DNA of 64,000 nt from Hyphomicrobiales bacterium (GTDB taxonomy: Bacteria > Pseudomonadota > Alphaproteobacteria > Rhizobiales > Rhizobiaceae). The stretch lies in contig UBMU01000003.1 in assembly GCA_900466605.1 (NCBI GenBank), forward strand, positions 310,001 to 374,000. Direction: 5' to 3'. Both the position numbers and the translations under genes were made by a program. Shown here piece by piece: positions 35,108 through 43,564 of the stretch. The stretch's first letter is position 1. The number at the start of each line of letters is the position of its first letter. The notes under the pieces were generated by a model. It was not told where the DNA came from. It searched no databases and saw only the letters and a program-made list of their open reading frames with translations.

Positions 35108-36964
35108 TTATTCGGCCGCCTCTTCCGCTTCCTCCGAGTGGTCGGCCAGGAAGCCCCCCGACTGACGGCTCCACAAGTCGGCGTAAATGCCGCCGCGCTG
35201 GACAAGCTCGGCATGGGCGCCGGCCTCGATGATCTTGCCCTTGTCGAGCACGATCAGGCGGTCCATCTCGGTCAGGGTCGACAAGCGGTGGGCGATTGCA
35301 ATCACCGTTTTGCCTTCCATCAGCGCAAACAGGTTCTCCTGAATGGCTGCCTCGACCTCGGAGTCGAGCGCCGACGTCGCCTCGTCGAGCACCAGGATCG
35401 GCGCGTCCTTCAGGAAGACACGCGCGATGGCGACGCGCTGACGCTGACCACCAGACAGCTTCACACCACGCTCACCAACCTGCGCGTCGAGCCCCTTGCG
35501 GCCCTGCATGTCGACCAACCCTTCGATGAAGTCCCAGGCATTGGCCCGCTTGGCAGCTTCGATCACCTGCGCATCAGTCGCCTCAGGGCGTCCATAGGCG
35601 ATGTTGTCGCGGATCGACCGGTGCAACAGGGAGGTATCCTGCGTCACGACGCCGATCAGTTCACGCAGGCTCTCCTGGGACACGGTGGAGATATCCTGCC
35701 CATCGATGGTGACGTGGCCGTCCTCCAGATCGTAGAAGCGCAGCAGCAGGTTCATCAACGTGGTCTTGCCGGCACCGGAGCGACCGACCAGACCGACCTT
35801 TTCGCCCGCCTTGATATCGAGAGAGAGATTGTCGATCACGCCCTTGCCCTTGCCGTAGTGGAAGCGGATGCGATCGTAGTGAATTGCACCCTTCTTCGCA
35901 GACAGTTGCGGCGCGCCCGGCTGGTCGACGATATCGTGCTTCTTCGTCATCATCTCCATGCCGTCATAAACCGTGCCGATGTTCTCGAACAGTGCCGAGA
36001 CTTCCCACATGATCCACTGCGACATGCCGTTGACGCGCATGGCAAGGCCGATGGCAATGGCAATCGCACCAACGGAGATCTGGCCGTTCAGCCAGAACCA
36101 GATCGATAGGCCGGACACCACGAACAGCGCCACGCAGTTGTTCATGTAGACGGCGATGTGGAACAGCGTGACACGACGCATCTGCGCATGAACGGTTCCA
36201 AGGAACTCCTCCATGCCGCTGCGCGCATAGGTCTCCTCGCGGCCGGCATGCGAGAACAGCTTGACCGTCGCGATGTTCGTGTAGCTGTCGACAACCCGCC
36301 CCGTCATGACCGAGCGCGCATCCGCCTGTTGTGCCGCGATCTTGCGAAGCCGCGGCACGAAGTAGGACACGATGGCGATGTAGACGGCGAGCCAGACGAG
36401 GACCGGTATCATCAGCCGCCAGTCCGCAGCAGCGATGACGATGATCATCGATAGGAAGTAGGTCACGACATAGACGAAGACATCGAGGATCTTCATCGTC
36501 GTTTCACGAACCGCAAGCGACGTCTGCATCACCTTCGTCGCCACGCGTCCGGCGAACTCGTTGGCAAAGAAAGTCATGCTGTGACGCAGCAGGAAGCGGT
36601 GCATCTGCCAGCGTGCGATCATCGGATAGTTGCCGAGAAGCACCTGATGCATAATGAGCGAATCCAGCCCCGCCGCCAGCGGCAGGCCGATAAGGATGAG
36701 CGCCCCCATCCATGCCAACCTCGGCCACTCCGTTTGCAGGAATGTGGCCTTGTCGGCATTCGTCAGCCAGTCAACGATATCGCCGAGGAACTGAAAAAGC
36801 GCCACCTCGCCGACGGCAATCAGCGCAGTCAGCACCGCCATGATGGCAAGCCACGGCGCTGCGGGCTTCGTGTAATGCCAGCAAAAGGCAAAAAGACCCT
36901 TCGGGGGAGCAACCGGCTCCTCGCTCGGAAAGGGGTTAAGTCGCTGTTCGAACCAGCCAAACAT
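35108..36964 (-). CDS. ABC exporter, fused permease-ATPase (MsbA-like), copy 2
   Basis: 618 residues, a clear paralogue of copy 1: same N-terminal pattern (FEQRLNPFPSEEP), six helices, then Walker A GRSGAGKTTLMNLLLRFYD, signature LSGGQRQRVAIARV, Walker B ILVLDEATSALD and IAHRLST. Both copies end in the same WSRQSGGFLA/WARQSGGFLA block, so they arose by duplication and may pair. Acidic C-terminal tail (EEAEEAAE). A 21-codon ORF with a strong SD lies 144 nt upstream on the same strand. Confidence 0.93.
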   Translation of the reverse strand: MFGWFEQRLNPFPSEEPVAPPKGLFAFCWHYTKPAAPWLAIMAVLTALIAVGEVALFQFLGDIVDWLTNADKATFLQTEWPRLAWMGALILIGLPLAAGLDSLIMHQVLLGNYPMIARWQMHRFLLRHSMTFFANEFAGRVATKVMQTSLAVRETTMKILDVFVYVVTYFLSMIIVIAAADWRLMIPVLVWLAVYIAIVSYFVPRLRKIAAQQADARSVMTGRVVDSYTNIATVKLFSHAGREETYARSGMEEFLGTVHAQMRRVTLFHIAVYMNNCVALFVVSGLSIWFWLNGQISVGAIAIAIGLAMRVNGMSQWIMWEVSALFENIGTVYDGMEMMTKKHDIVDQPGAPQLSAKKGAIHYDRIRFHYGKGKGVIDNLSLDIKAGEKVGLVGRSGAGKTTLMNLLLRFYDLEDGHVTIDGQDISTVSQESLRELIGVVTQDTSLLHRSIRDNIAYGRPEATDAQVIEAAKRANAWDFIEGLVDMQGRKGLDAQVGERGVKLSGGQRQRVAIARVFLKDAPILVLDEATSALDSEVEAAIQENLFALMEGKTVIAIAHRLSTLTEMDRLIVLDKGKIIEAGAHAELVQRGGIYADLWSRQSGGFLADHSEEAEEAAE

Positions 36965-37349
36965 GAAAATGCTCCGAAACTCGATCGTTCCGGCCTCCCG
37001 GCTCGCGCAAAACGGCGCTTGAGCTCATATGGGAACCGGACGTTCACGGGACGAGGCCAAGACAGCCGCGCAATGGATTAGAAATGGGAATTCAGGAAAG
37101 AAACGGCACTAGGCGTGCCGGATCGCCACTCGTGGGTTCACGCGTCGAGAGCGCATACGCGGCAACATTTCCATCTGGCGCTCCCTCCTGGCGATTAAAA
37201 GATGTGCACCCTTAACGCGAATTAAGCCGAATTTCCAGCCCTGTCAGGCCGGAAATTGAACATTTATCGGTCAAAACGCGTCCTGTTGCGCCTAAATCAC
37301 AGTTGCAATAGGTGTCTTTCTACGAAAAGCGGAAAAGACGACATCGACC
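36965..37349. other. 385-nt divergent intergenic region with inverted repeats and a small ORF
   Basis: Contains the 21-codon minus-strand ORF (37109-37174). An inverted repeat with arms AATTTCC (37230-37236) and GGAAATT (37251-37257) has an extended, nearly continuous inner stem around CTGTCA. CTTAA/TTAAG lies at 37211-37226. The repeats probably mark control sites for the leftward ORF and exporter or for rightward trmL. No confident -35/-10 pair was found in either direction. Confidence 0.45.
37109..37174 (-). CDS. Candidate cationic small protein or leader peptide, 21 aa
   Basis: ATG at 37172-37174 preceded by CCAGGAGGGAGCGCCAG, i.e. a near-perfect SD. The frame begins MEMLPRMRSRRVNPRV, continues AIRHA and stops at TAG (37109-37111). 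Six of 21 residues are Arg and there is no acidic residue after Glu2. It lies 144 nt upstream of ABC exporter copy 2 on the same strand, so it could be a leader peptide controlling that gene or a stand-alone small protein. I do not recognise it. Confidence 0.45.
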   Translation of the reverse strand: MEMLPRMRSRRVNPRVAIRHA

Positions 37350-37811
37350 ATGGCCAACATCAGAGTAGCCCTCTATCAGCCTGACATTCCGGGAAACACC
37401 GGAACCATCCTGCGTCTTGCCGCCTGCCTTGGCTTTGCCGTTGACATCATCGAGCCGGCCGGTTTTGACATATCGGATCGCAATCTCAAGCGGGCCGGCA
37501 TGGACTACATCGCTGCAGCCGCGCTCACCCGCCACATCAATTGGGACCGTTTCGAGGAGTGGCGAAAAACCACCGGCCGCCGCCTCGTACTGGCATCCAC
37601 CAAGTCGTCCGAACGCTACACCGATTTCGAGTTCCGCGCCGAAGACATTCTCCTGTTCGGCCGCGAGAGCGCCGGCGTTCCCGATCACGTGCATGAGACA
37701 GCGGATGCCCGGATCCTTGTGCCCATGGTGGAGGGCCAACGCTCGATAAACGTCGCCGTCTCGGCCGCAATGATTGTCGGAGAGGCTATGCGACAGACCG
37801 TCTGGCGCTGA
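37350..37811 (+). CDS. trmL: tRNA (cytidine(34)-2'-O)-methyltransferase
   Basis: 153 residues, minimal SPOUT methyltransferase that 2'-O-methylates the wobble base of tRNA-Leu isoacceptors. Motifs: VALYQPDIPGNTGTILRLAACLG (motif 1), DILLFGRESAGVPDHV (motif 2) and RSINVAVSAAMIVGEAMRQ (motif 3, forming the SAM-binding knot). Full family length. Weak SD. It stands alone ahead of the Na/Pi gene. Confidence 0.97.
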   Translation: MANIRVALYQPDIPGNTGTILRLAACLGFAVDIIEPAGFDISDRNLKRAGMDYIAAAALTRHINWDRFEEWRKTTGRRLVLASTKSSERYTDFEFRAEDILLFGRESAGVPDHVHETADARILVPMVEGQRSINVAVSAAMIVGEAMRQTVWR

Positions 37812-37868
37812 TTTCTCGCCTTTGCCACGTCCATGACGATGCAGCTTCAGAATATGTCGCGAACGGCG

Positions 37869-37896
37869 TTGTGAATTTTATCAAGCGGCGTATAGT
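37869..37896 (+). promoter_or_regulatory. Candidate promoter for the Na/Pi-cotransporter gene
   Basis: TTGTGA (37869-37874), 16-bp spacer, TATAGT (37891-37896); start near 37903. Further downstream lie a perfect TTGACA (37947-37952) without a matching -10, and a 7-bp inverted repeat CGAACAG/CTGTTCG (37963-37984). Confidence 0.4.
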
Positions 37897-38009
37897 TTTT
37901 AGCCGGACAAGTAAAAAAACGTCCGTAAACTCACGTTTTCAAATGCTTGACAAAAAGAGATTCGAACAGAACGACGCCTGTTCGGGCAAGACACAAAAGA
38001 AAAGGCAGC

Positions 38010-39656
38010 ATGGAATCCACGATCGTCATGATCAACCTGTTCGGCGCGGTAGCCCTGCTGTTGTTTGGCCTGGCACAGGTGAAAGACGGTGTTTCCCGAG
38101 CGTTTGGAGCGCGGTTGCGCACCGGTCTTGCCACCGGCACGCGCAGCGGCCTGCGTTCATTCGTGTCGGGCTTCTTCGCCACAGTCGCGCTACAGAGCTC
38201 GACTGCGACAGCTTTGATGGTCGCCTCCTTCGTCGAGCGCGAACTGGTGAAGCCGCGCATGGCGCAGATCGTCCTGCTTGGTGCCAATGTCGGAACCGCA
38301 GTGACCGCCTGGATCGTCGCCACCGGCATAGAGTGGCTGTCTCCTCTGGTGATCCTTGCCGGAACGGTCCTCCATCGTAGCGGCTCGTCGTCGCGCCAGG
38401 GCGCAGGCACCGCTTTGATCGGCATCGGCCTGATGCTGCTGTCCCTGCATCTTTTAGGCAATGCCACTGAACCGATGCGCCAGTCGCCGGCACTGGGGGC
38501 CTTCATCGCCCTGCTCGACAACGCATGGCCGGTCGCACTCGCCTTTTCAGCCGGTATCGCCTTCATCTCGTCGTCGAGTCTTGCTGCCGTCGTCCTCATT
38601 CTTTCGCTAGCCTCGACTGGCATCCTGTCGGCGGGACTGGTGATCGTCCTTGTGCTCGGCGCCAATCTCGGCGGCGCCATTCCGCCCGTAATAGCGTCGC
38701 TCGCCGGGCCCGCGGCCGCCAAGCGTGTCACACTCGGCAATCTGATCGTACGCGCAATCGGCTGCCTGATTGCATTGCCGCTCGCAGGCTACGGCGCTGA
38801 ACTGCTGGGAACGTTGCCGCTGACGCCGGCAAAACTGCCGGTCGACGCCCACCTCGGCTTCAACCTGATCCTGGCCGCCCTCGCCTGGCCCTTCTCCCGC
38901 CCCCTCTCGCGGCTGATGATGCGACTGGTGCCAGAGGACGCTCAGCCGGATGGCGGACCAAAATATCTTGATCAGCATGAGCTATCGACGCCGGTTGTCG
39001 CACTTGCCAGCGCGACACGGGAGGTGCTTGGCGTCGGCGACCTGATCGAACGCATGCTGATGCGCGCCTCCGATGCCTTCGAGACCAACAACCTGGCGAA
39101 ACTCAAGGAAATCCCGTTGCTGGAGAAGCGGGTCGACAGCCTGCAGCAGGAAGTGAAAATCTATCTTTCCAAGCTAGGCCATGGCGGTATCAGTGAAGAG
39201 GACGGTCGCCGCTCTATCGTCATAATCGACTATGCAATCAATCTCGAACATATCGGCGATATCATTGAGAAGGGCCTGATGCCGCAGGTGACGAAGAAGG
39301 TCTCGCTCGGTCTGAAGTTCTCCGAGGAGGGCTACGAGGAACTGCGCAAACTCTTCCACCTGACAATCGACAATCTGCGCATCGCGCAGACCATATTCGT
39401 CACCCGCGACTTCAATCTCGCAAAGCAGCTGATGGAGGTGAAAGTCGAGGTTCGCCGGATGGAAAAGCAATCGTCGGAGCGGCATCTGGAACGCCTGCGC
39501 GATGGTCGTGCCGATAGCCTTCAGACAAGTTCACTGCATCTCGACATGCTGCGCGACCTGAAGCGGATCAACGCACACATCGTATCCGTGGCGCATCCAA
39601 TCCTAGACGAGAGCGGATTGTTGATCGAAAGCAGACTGAAGGGGGCAGCCGAATAG
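38010..39656 (+). CDS. Na/Pi cotransporter family protein with PhoU-like domain
   Basis: 548 residues from the ATG at 38010. The N-terminal half (about 1-310) has two inverted Na_Pi_cotrans repeats with the QSSTATALMVASF and SSSSLAAVVLILSL motifs that line the transport path. The C-terminal third (about 345-540) is helical and PhoU-like (LIERMLMRASDAFE, YAINLEHIGDIIEKGL). Related to E. coli YjbB, a phosphate exporter/importer. Probable sodium-linked phosphate movement controlled by the PhoU-like part. No pst or phoB gene is nearby. Confidence 0.93.
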   Translation: MESTIVMINLFGAVALLLFGLAQVKDGVSRAFGARLRTGLATGTRSGLRSFVSGFFATVALQSSTATALMVASFVERELVKPRMAQIVLLGANVGTAVTAWIVATGIEWLSPLVILAGTVLHRSGSSSRQGAGTALIGIGLMLLSLHLLGNATEPMRQSPALGAFIALLDNAWPVALAFSAGIAFISSSSLAAVVLILSLASTGILSAGLVIVLVLGANLGGAIPPVIASLAGPAAAKRVTLGNLIVRAIGCLIALPLAGYGAELLGTLPLTPAKLPVDAHLGFNLILAALAWPFSRPLSRLMMRLVPEDAQPDGGPKYLDQHELSTPVVALASATREVLGVGDLIERMLMRASDAFETNNLAKLKEIPLLEKRVDSLQQEVKIYLSKLGHGGISEEDGRRSIVIIDYAINLEHIGDIIEKGLMPQVTKKVSLGLKFSEEGYEELRKLFHLTIDNLRIAQTIFVTRDFNLAKQLMEVKVEVRRMEKQSSERHLERLRDGRADSLQTSSLHLDMLRDLKRINAHIVSVAHPILDESGLLIESRLKGAAE

Positions 39657-39661
39657 GTTGC

Positions 39662-39922
39662 TCAATCGGCAGACGGCAGACGTCGCATCGTGAATTCGAT
39701 CTGATCGCCTTCCAGCTGACGCCAGCTCTCGACTTCCGTCCAGTATGCGGCCTTGGGGTACTCGTCGAACCACTCTCGCGCCTTGGCGCGAGCATCGAGC
39801 AGGTTGAGACAATATGTCTGTCGTACGAAACGATCGTTCTTCCGGGGGGTGCCTTCCGCCCGGTGGGTAGCAATCCGTCGTTTGAGACCGTCGAACGACG
39901 GAGGTCCAGGAATTTTCGCCAT
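39662..39922 (-). CDS. Conserved hypothetical protein, 86 aa
   Basis: 86 residues from the ATG at 39922, which has AGAGGT well placed upstream; the longer open frame to 40273 is antisense to hemF and has no protein character. The protein is basic in its N-terminal half (FDGLKRRIATHRAEGTPRKNDRF) and aromatic-rich later (REWFDEYPKAAYWTEVESWRQLEGDQIEF). No motif or membrane segment is recognised. It ends 5 nt from the convergent Na/Pi gene and is divergent from hemF. Confidence 0.7.
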   Translation of the reverse strand: MAKIPGPPSFDGLKRRIATHRAEGTPRKNDRFVRQTYCLNLLDARAKAREWFDEYPKAAYWTEVESWRQLEGDQIEFTMRRLPSAD

Positions 39923-40089
39923 GAGCCTACCTCTGTAGGAAAAAGGTAATATCGAAAATCTCGTTTTGCGAGTCGAATCTGAGGAAGCCTCAATCCCCTG
40001 CTCCGCTGGCAGGACTCCGCCCCAGCTGTTATCAGAAATGCAAAGACAAAAGCGCGAGTCGACTGGTGACGCGCTCGGAGAGAGATAGA

Positions 40090-41004
40090 ATGGAACGACC
40101 CGAACTTCCGATCGGCCTGCCTGACGATATTGAAGAGAAGAAGTCGACTGCCCGTGCATGGTTCGAAAGTCTGCGCGACACGATCTGTGCCTCGTTCGAA
40201 ACGCTGGAAGACGAACTCTCCGGGCCCCTCTCCGATAGAGAACCGGGCCGCTTCGTGGCGAAGGATTGGTCACGCGAAAACGGCGCAGGCGGCGGCGGGC
40301 GCATGTCGATGATGCACGGCCGAGTCTTCGAGAAGGTCGGGGTGCATACCTCCACCGTCTACGGCGAATTCGCGCCTGATCTCCGCGCGCAGATGCCTGG
40401 CGCCAAGGAAGACCCTCGCTTCTGGGCCTCCGGCATCTCGCTGATCGCCCACCCGGTCAATCCAAACGTACCCGCCGTTCACATGAACACGCGGATGGTT
40501 GTGACATCGAGCCGCTGGTTCGGTGGCGGCGCCGACTTGACGCCGGTGCTTGATCGCCGTCGCACGCAGGAAGACGAGGACAGCCAACTGTTCCACAAGG
40601 CGATGGAAATTGCCTGCCGCAGCCACTCTGGCGTCGCCGACTACGCCGCCTACAAGCAATGGTGCGACGAGTATTTCTTCCTCAAGCATCGCAATGAGCC
40701 ACGCGGCATCGGCGGCGTCTTCTATGATTGGCTCCACTCTGGCGAGGAAGCTGGCGGCTGGGACGCCGATTTCGCGTTTACCCGCGATGTCGGCAGAGCG
40801 TTTGCCATGGTTTATCCACGGATTGTTCGCACCAACTTCAATAAACAGTGGACAGACGCGGATCGTGACGAACAATTGATTCGCCGTGGACGCTATGTTG
40901 AGTTCAATCTCCTCTATGATCGAGGCACGATCTTCGGTCTTAAAACGGGAGGAAATGTCGAATCCATTCTCTCTTCCTTGCCCCCTCTTGTCCTCTGGCC
41001 TTGA
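40090..41004 (+). CDS. hemF: Oxygen-dependent coproporphyrinogen III oxidase
   Basis: 304 residues from the ATG at 40090 (GGAGAGAG upstream). Converts coproporphyrinogen III to protoporphyrinogen IX by two O2-dependent decarboxylations. Motifs: [49 protein letters not shown] and [19 protein letters not shown]. Length is typical. Heme made here is needed for the petABC cytochromes in the same window, though there is no sign of joint control. Confidence 0.97.
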   Translation: MERPELPIGLPDDIEEKKSTARAWFESLRDTICASFETLEDELSGPLSDREPGRFVAKDWSRENGAGGGGRMSMMHGRVFEKVGVHTSTVYGEFAPDLRAQMPGAKEDPRFWASGISLIAHPVNPNVPAVHMNTRMVVTSSRWFGGGADLTPVLDRRRTQEDEDSQLFHKAMEIACRSHSGVADYAAYKQWCDEYFFLKHRNEPRGIGGVFYDWLHSGEEAGGWDADFAFTRDVGRAFAMVYPRIVRTNFNKQWTDADRDEQLIRRGRYVEFNLLYDRGTIFGLKTGGNVESILSSLPPLVLWP

Positions 41005-41073
41005 CCTGACAAAAAGACGCCTGGAGGGGCTTAAATTCGGAGTCTGGATCACTAAGTTAGACATGTACGCGTA

Positions 41074-41092
41074 ACAATCGGAGGAGGATTGT
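41074..41092 (+). promoter_or_regulatory. Hairpin presenting the ribosome-binding site of the 41094 gene
   Basis: Arms ACAATC (41074-41079) and GATTGT (41087-41092) are perfectly complementary, with the SD GGAGGAG as the 7-nt loop, one base before the ATG. This resembles CsrA/RsmA targets (GGA in a loop) or a small RNA thermometer. Function is inferred. Confidence 0.45.
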
Positions 41093-41093
41093 C

Positions 41094-41354
41094 ATGACGA
41101 TACAAACCGGCTCTGCGACATCTGCGGGTGCTCAAGAGCGTCGTCCGCCCATCGATACGCCGGAGTTTTTAAGCCGGATAGCAGAAGGGTTCAGGGCAAA
41201 GAGTGGCTCCGACTTGCCGCTGTCCTGCTTTATCGAGCAAGTGAAGCTTCAGCTGGCGGGCGGCAAGACGCCGGAAGAGCTCGATCGCCTTGCAAAGGAC
41301 CAAGAAAACAAGGCGGCGGTCGATTGCTACAGAGCCTGGGCGATGCCCGAATAA
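41094..41354 (+). CDS. Hypothetical protein, 86 aa
   Basis: 86 residues with a very strong SD (GGAGGAG) held in a hairpin loop. The N-terminus is Ser/Thr/Ala-rich and probably disordered; the rest is helical and charged (TPEFLSRIAEGFRAKSG, FIEQVKLQLAGGKTPEELDRLAKDQENKAAVDCYRAW). No signal peptide or membrane helix. I do not recognise the family. A GC-rich stem (CCGGCCGG, 41370-41394) follows, then a DUF1059 gene on the same strand. Confidence 0.7.
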   Translation: MTIQTGSATSAGAQERRPPIDTPEFLSRIAEGFRAKSGSDLPLSCFIEQVKLQLAGGKTPEELDRLAKDQENKAAVDCYRAWAMPE

Positions 41355-41369
41355 TGAGAAGATGATCAG

Positions 41370-41394
41370 CCGGCCGGTCCTTCGCGCCGGCCGG
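41370..41394 (+). terminator. GC-rich stem-loop after the 41094 gene (weak terminator or processing site)
   Basis: CCGGCCGG (41370-41377) pairs with CCGGCCGG (41387-41394) across a 9-nt loop, 16 nt after the stop. There is no U-run behind it, so termination is doubtful. Confidence 0.35.
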
Positions 41395-41476
41395 GTTGGG
41401 AACCTTCCTACCACTTCGAACATTCAGGCATTGCAGCACCGCGCAATGGCATGAAATCAGACCGAAGGAGGAAAGA

Positions 41477-41662
41477 ATGAGACTCTTCGAATGTGGAACG
41501 CTCGTCCCAGGATGCGAATGGCATACCCGGGCAAACGACGATGCCGAAGTCGTCCGCCGTGTCGTAGAGCACATGAGGGCCGCTCACGGCGAAACCGTGA
41601 TCCGAGAAAACATGGTCGAGAACATAAAGGCCCGCATCCGCAACGAAGCGACCGCGGCCTGA
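41477..41662 (+). CDS. DUF1059 small protein
   Basis: 61 residues from the ATG at 41477 with a near-consensus SD (AAGGAGGAAAGA). The pattern RLFECGTLVPGCEWHTRANDDAEVVRRVVEHMRAAHG places two Cys and two His (Cys6, Cys14, His17, His35 region) so that a small zinc-finger-like site is likely; this is the hallmark of DUF1059. Function unknown. Stop codon is 1 nt from the convergent cca stop. Confidence 0.88.
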   Translation: MRLFECGTLVPGCEWHTRANDDAEVVRRVVEHMRAAHGETVIRENMVENIKARIRNEATAA

Positions 41663-41663
41663 G

Positions 41664-42917
41664 CTATTTCGTCAGTTCTCCCAACCGGGCGAGCAGCGCC
41701 GCCCGGTCCGGCACGAAGTTTTCATCGACCCAGAAATTCTCGACTGCAGACAGCGTTTCACCGACCTGCTTCCCAACCGGCACGCCTGCGTCCATGACAT
41801 CGCTGCCATTGATGGGAAACTGAGGTTTCTTCCAGTCTTCCGCGAGTGCGAGCAGCTTGCCGAGCCTGGCTGAGCGAGCCATTTCTTGCATGTCGCCTTC
41901 CGCCTTGCCGCGGGCCGTTGCCAGCGCAAGCTTCAAGCGAGTTTTGATCCCATCCGCGCCATTGCGATAGAGCAGCCGCGCAAAGGAAGCTGAAGACAAT
42001 TCATCGTTGACAACAGGCGCTTTGGCCCATGCCTTGAAATAGCTTGCTTCCGCATTAGCCAGCTTGAGGCGCGTCGCCATATTCTCCAGCCGATCGGCAT
42101 CGGGCGGAATGATGGCAGCAAGACGCAGAAGCGGATCGGGCTTCCAGCCAAGTGCTGCCTCCGTGCTAATCAACGCCGGAATGGTGTCGATGCCCCACTT
42201 CTCCGTCTCAGGCAGGATCTCGGTGAGCACGCCGACCTGCCGCATCCACAAGAGTGCCCGTCCGGGATCCACGGCGCCGAGCAGCTTGCGCATTTCCGAC
42301 CAGACCCTTTCAGCCGACAGCGTCTTGAGCTTGGCGCGAGCCGAAGCGCATGCCCTCAATCCATCGGCATCCGGGCGGCCGGAACCATAGTAGGCAAAGA
42401 ACCGGAAAAATCGCAGAACGCGCAGATAATCCTCGGAGACGCGCGTCGCTGCATCGCCGATAAATCGAATGTTGCGCTTCTCGATATCAGCAAGACCACC
42501 GACCAGATCGATCACGTCCCCCTTGCTATCGACATAAAGCGCATTGATCGTCAGGTCGCGACGTTCTGCATCCGTCTGCCAATTAGAATTGAAAGCCACC
42601 TTGGCGCGGCGCCCGTCGGTCTCGATGTCAGCTCTCAGCGTCGTCACTTCAAAAGGCCTGCCGTCGATGACAAGCGTCACAGTGCCGTGCGCCACACCAG
42701 TCGGAACCGCCTTGATGGCGGCCGTAGCCGCGCGCTCGATGACCTGTTCGGGCGTCAGGGTCGTCGCCACATCGATATCGCTCACCGGGAGCCCCATGAG
42801 GCTGTTGCGTACAGCGCCACCGACAACGCGCCCTTCTCCTCCGTCAGCATCGAGCAGCGAGAACACACGCTTCAGGGCCGGATCCTTGAACCATGACTCG
42901 TGGCCAAGGTTGGTCAT
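41664..42917 (-). CDS. cca: CCA-adding tRNA nucleotidyltransferase / poly(A) polymerase family
   Basis: 417 residues. Head domain with VVGGAVRNSLMG and the catalytic DIDVATT, followed by RRDLTINAL and the neck-domain RRFFRF-like LRVLRFFRFFAYYG. It completes or repairs the 3' CCA of tRNAs. In alphaproteobacteria a single enzyme of this class II group usually does CCA addition. Overlaps the upstream Nudix gene by 4 nt (ATGA), so it is translated in one unit with the Nudix and DUF1285 genes. Confidence 0.94.
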   Translation of the reverse strand: MTNLGHESWFKDPALKRVFSLLDADGGEGRVVGGAVRNSLMGLPVSDIDVATTLTPEQVIERAATAAIKAVPTGVAHGTVTLVIDGRPFEVTTLRADIETDGRRAKVAFNSNWQTDAERRDLTINALYVDSKGDVIDLVGGLADIEKRNIRFIGDAATRVSEDYLRVLRFFRFFAYYGSGRPDADGLRACASARAKLKTLSAERVWSEMRKLLGAVDPGRALLWMRQVGVLTEILPETEKWGIDTIPALISTEAALGWKPDPLLRLAAIIPPDADRLENMATRLKLANAEASYFKAWAKAPVVNDELSSASFARLLYRNGADGIKTRLKLALATARGKAEGDMQEMARSARLGKLLALAEDWKKPQFPINGSDVMDAGVPVGKQVGETLSAVENFWVDENFVPDRAALLARLGELTK

Positions 42918-43564
42918 GCATAAAGCCTTTCGTAGAGGGTGCGAACGATGCCGGCGGTAATGCCCCAGATCATCCGGCTTTCATAGGGCATTCTGTAGAA
43001 ATGTCGGTCGAGACCGTCGAGCACGCGTCTGTCGCGGCTATGATTGGCCGGGTTCATGAGAAAGGAGAGCGGCACTTCGAAGACGTCGTCTACCTCCGAT
43101 GGGTTGAGCTTCAACTCGAAGCCACGTCTGACGACGGCAAGAACGGGCGTAATGCGAAAGCCGGTCGATGCCAGGTAGTTCGGAAGCCGCGCCACGGTCT
43201 CGACAAACGAGCCGTCGATACCGATCTCCTCCTCGGTTTCCCTGATTGCTGCCTTTTCGGCAGAGCCGTCGATGGCGTCGATCTTCCCGCCCGGAAAGGC
43301 GATCTGTCCGGAATGCTTGCGCAGCGTCGCCGTGCGCTGGGTGAAAATCACATGCGCATCATCCCCATCGTCGATGACCGGCACCAGCACCGCTGCATCG
43401 CGAAGTTTGAAAGTCTCAACCTGCGTAACGATATCGGGGTTGAGAATGTGATCGCCGTGATCGCGCCAGGAGAGGTCCACCGGGCCGCCGCTCTGGTGAA
43501 GCGCACGACGGCGGAATTCGGCCGCTGAGTAGAGCGAACGGCTTTCGGTCCAAACATCAGTCAT
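42914..43564 (-). CDS. Nudix hydrolase, CoA pyrophosphatase type
   Basis: 216 residues. The Nudix box GGKIDAIDGSAEKAAIRETEEEIGI is complete, and the preceding LRKHSGQIAFPGG plus downstream LPNYLASTGFRITPVLAVV are the UPF0035/NUDT7 signature of CoA diphosphatases (CoA to phosphopantetheine + 3',5'-ADP). Overlaps both neighbours by 4 nt, making a DUF1285/Nudix/cca chain that links CoA turnover and tRNA maturation only by genome position. Confidence 0.92.
   Translation of the reverse strand: MTDVWTESRSLYSAAEFRRRALHQSGGPVDLSWRDHGDHILNPDIVTQVETFKLRDAAVLVPVIDDGDDAHVIFTQRTATLRKHSGQIAFPGGKIDAIDGSAEKAAIRETEEEIGIDGSFVETVARLPNYLASTGFRITPVLAVVRRGFELKLNPSEVDDVFEVPLSFLMNPANHSRDRRVLDGLDRHFYRMPYESRMIWGITAGIVRTLYERLYA

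Noticed and set aside
37211..37226. CTTAA-N6-TTAAG, similar to a CtrA box (TTAA-N7-TTAA)
   Set aside because: Spacing is six, not seven, and no cell-cycle gene follows.
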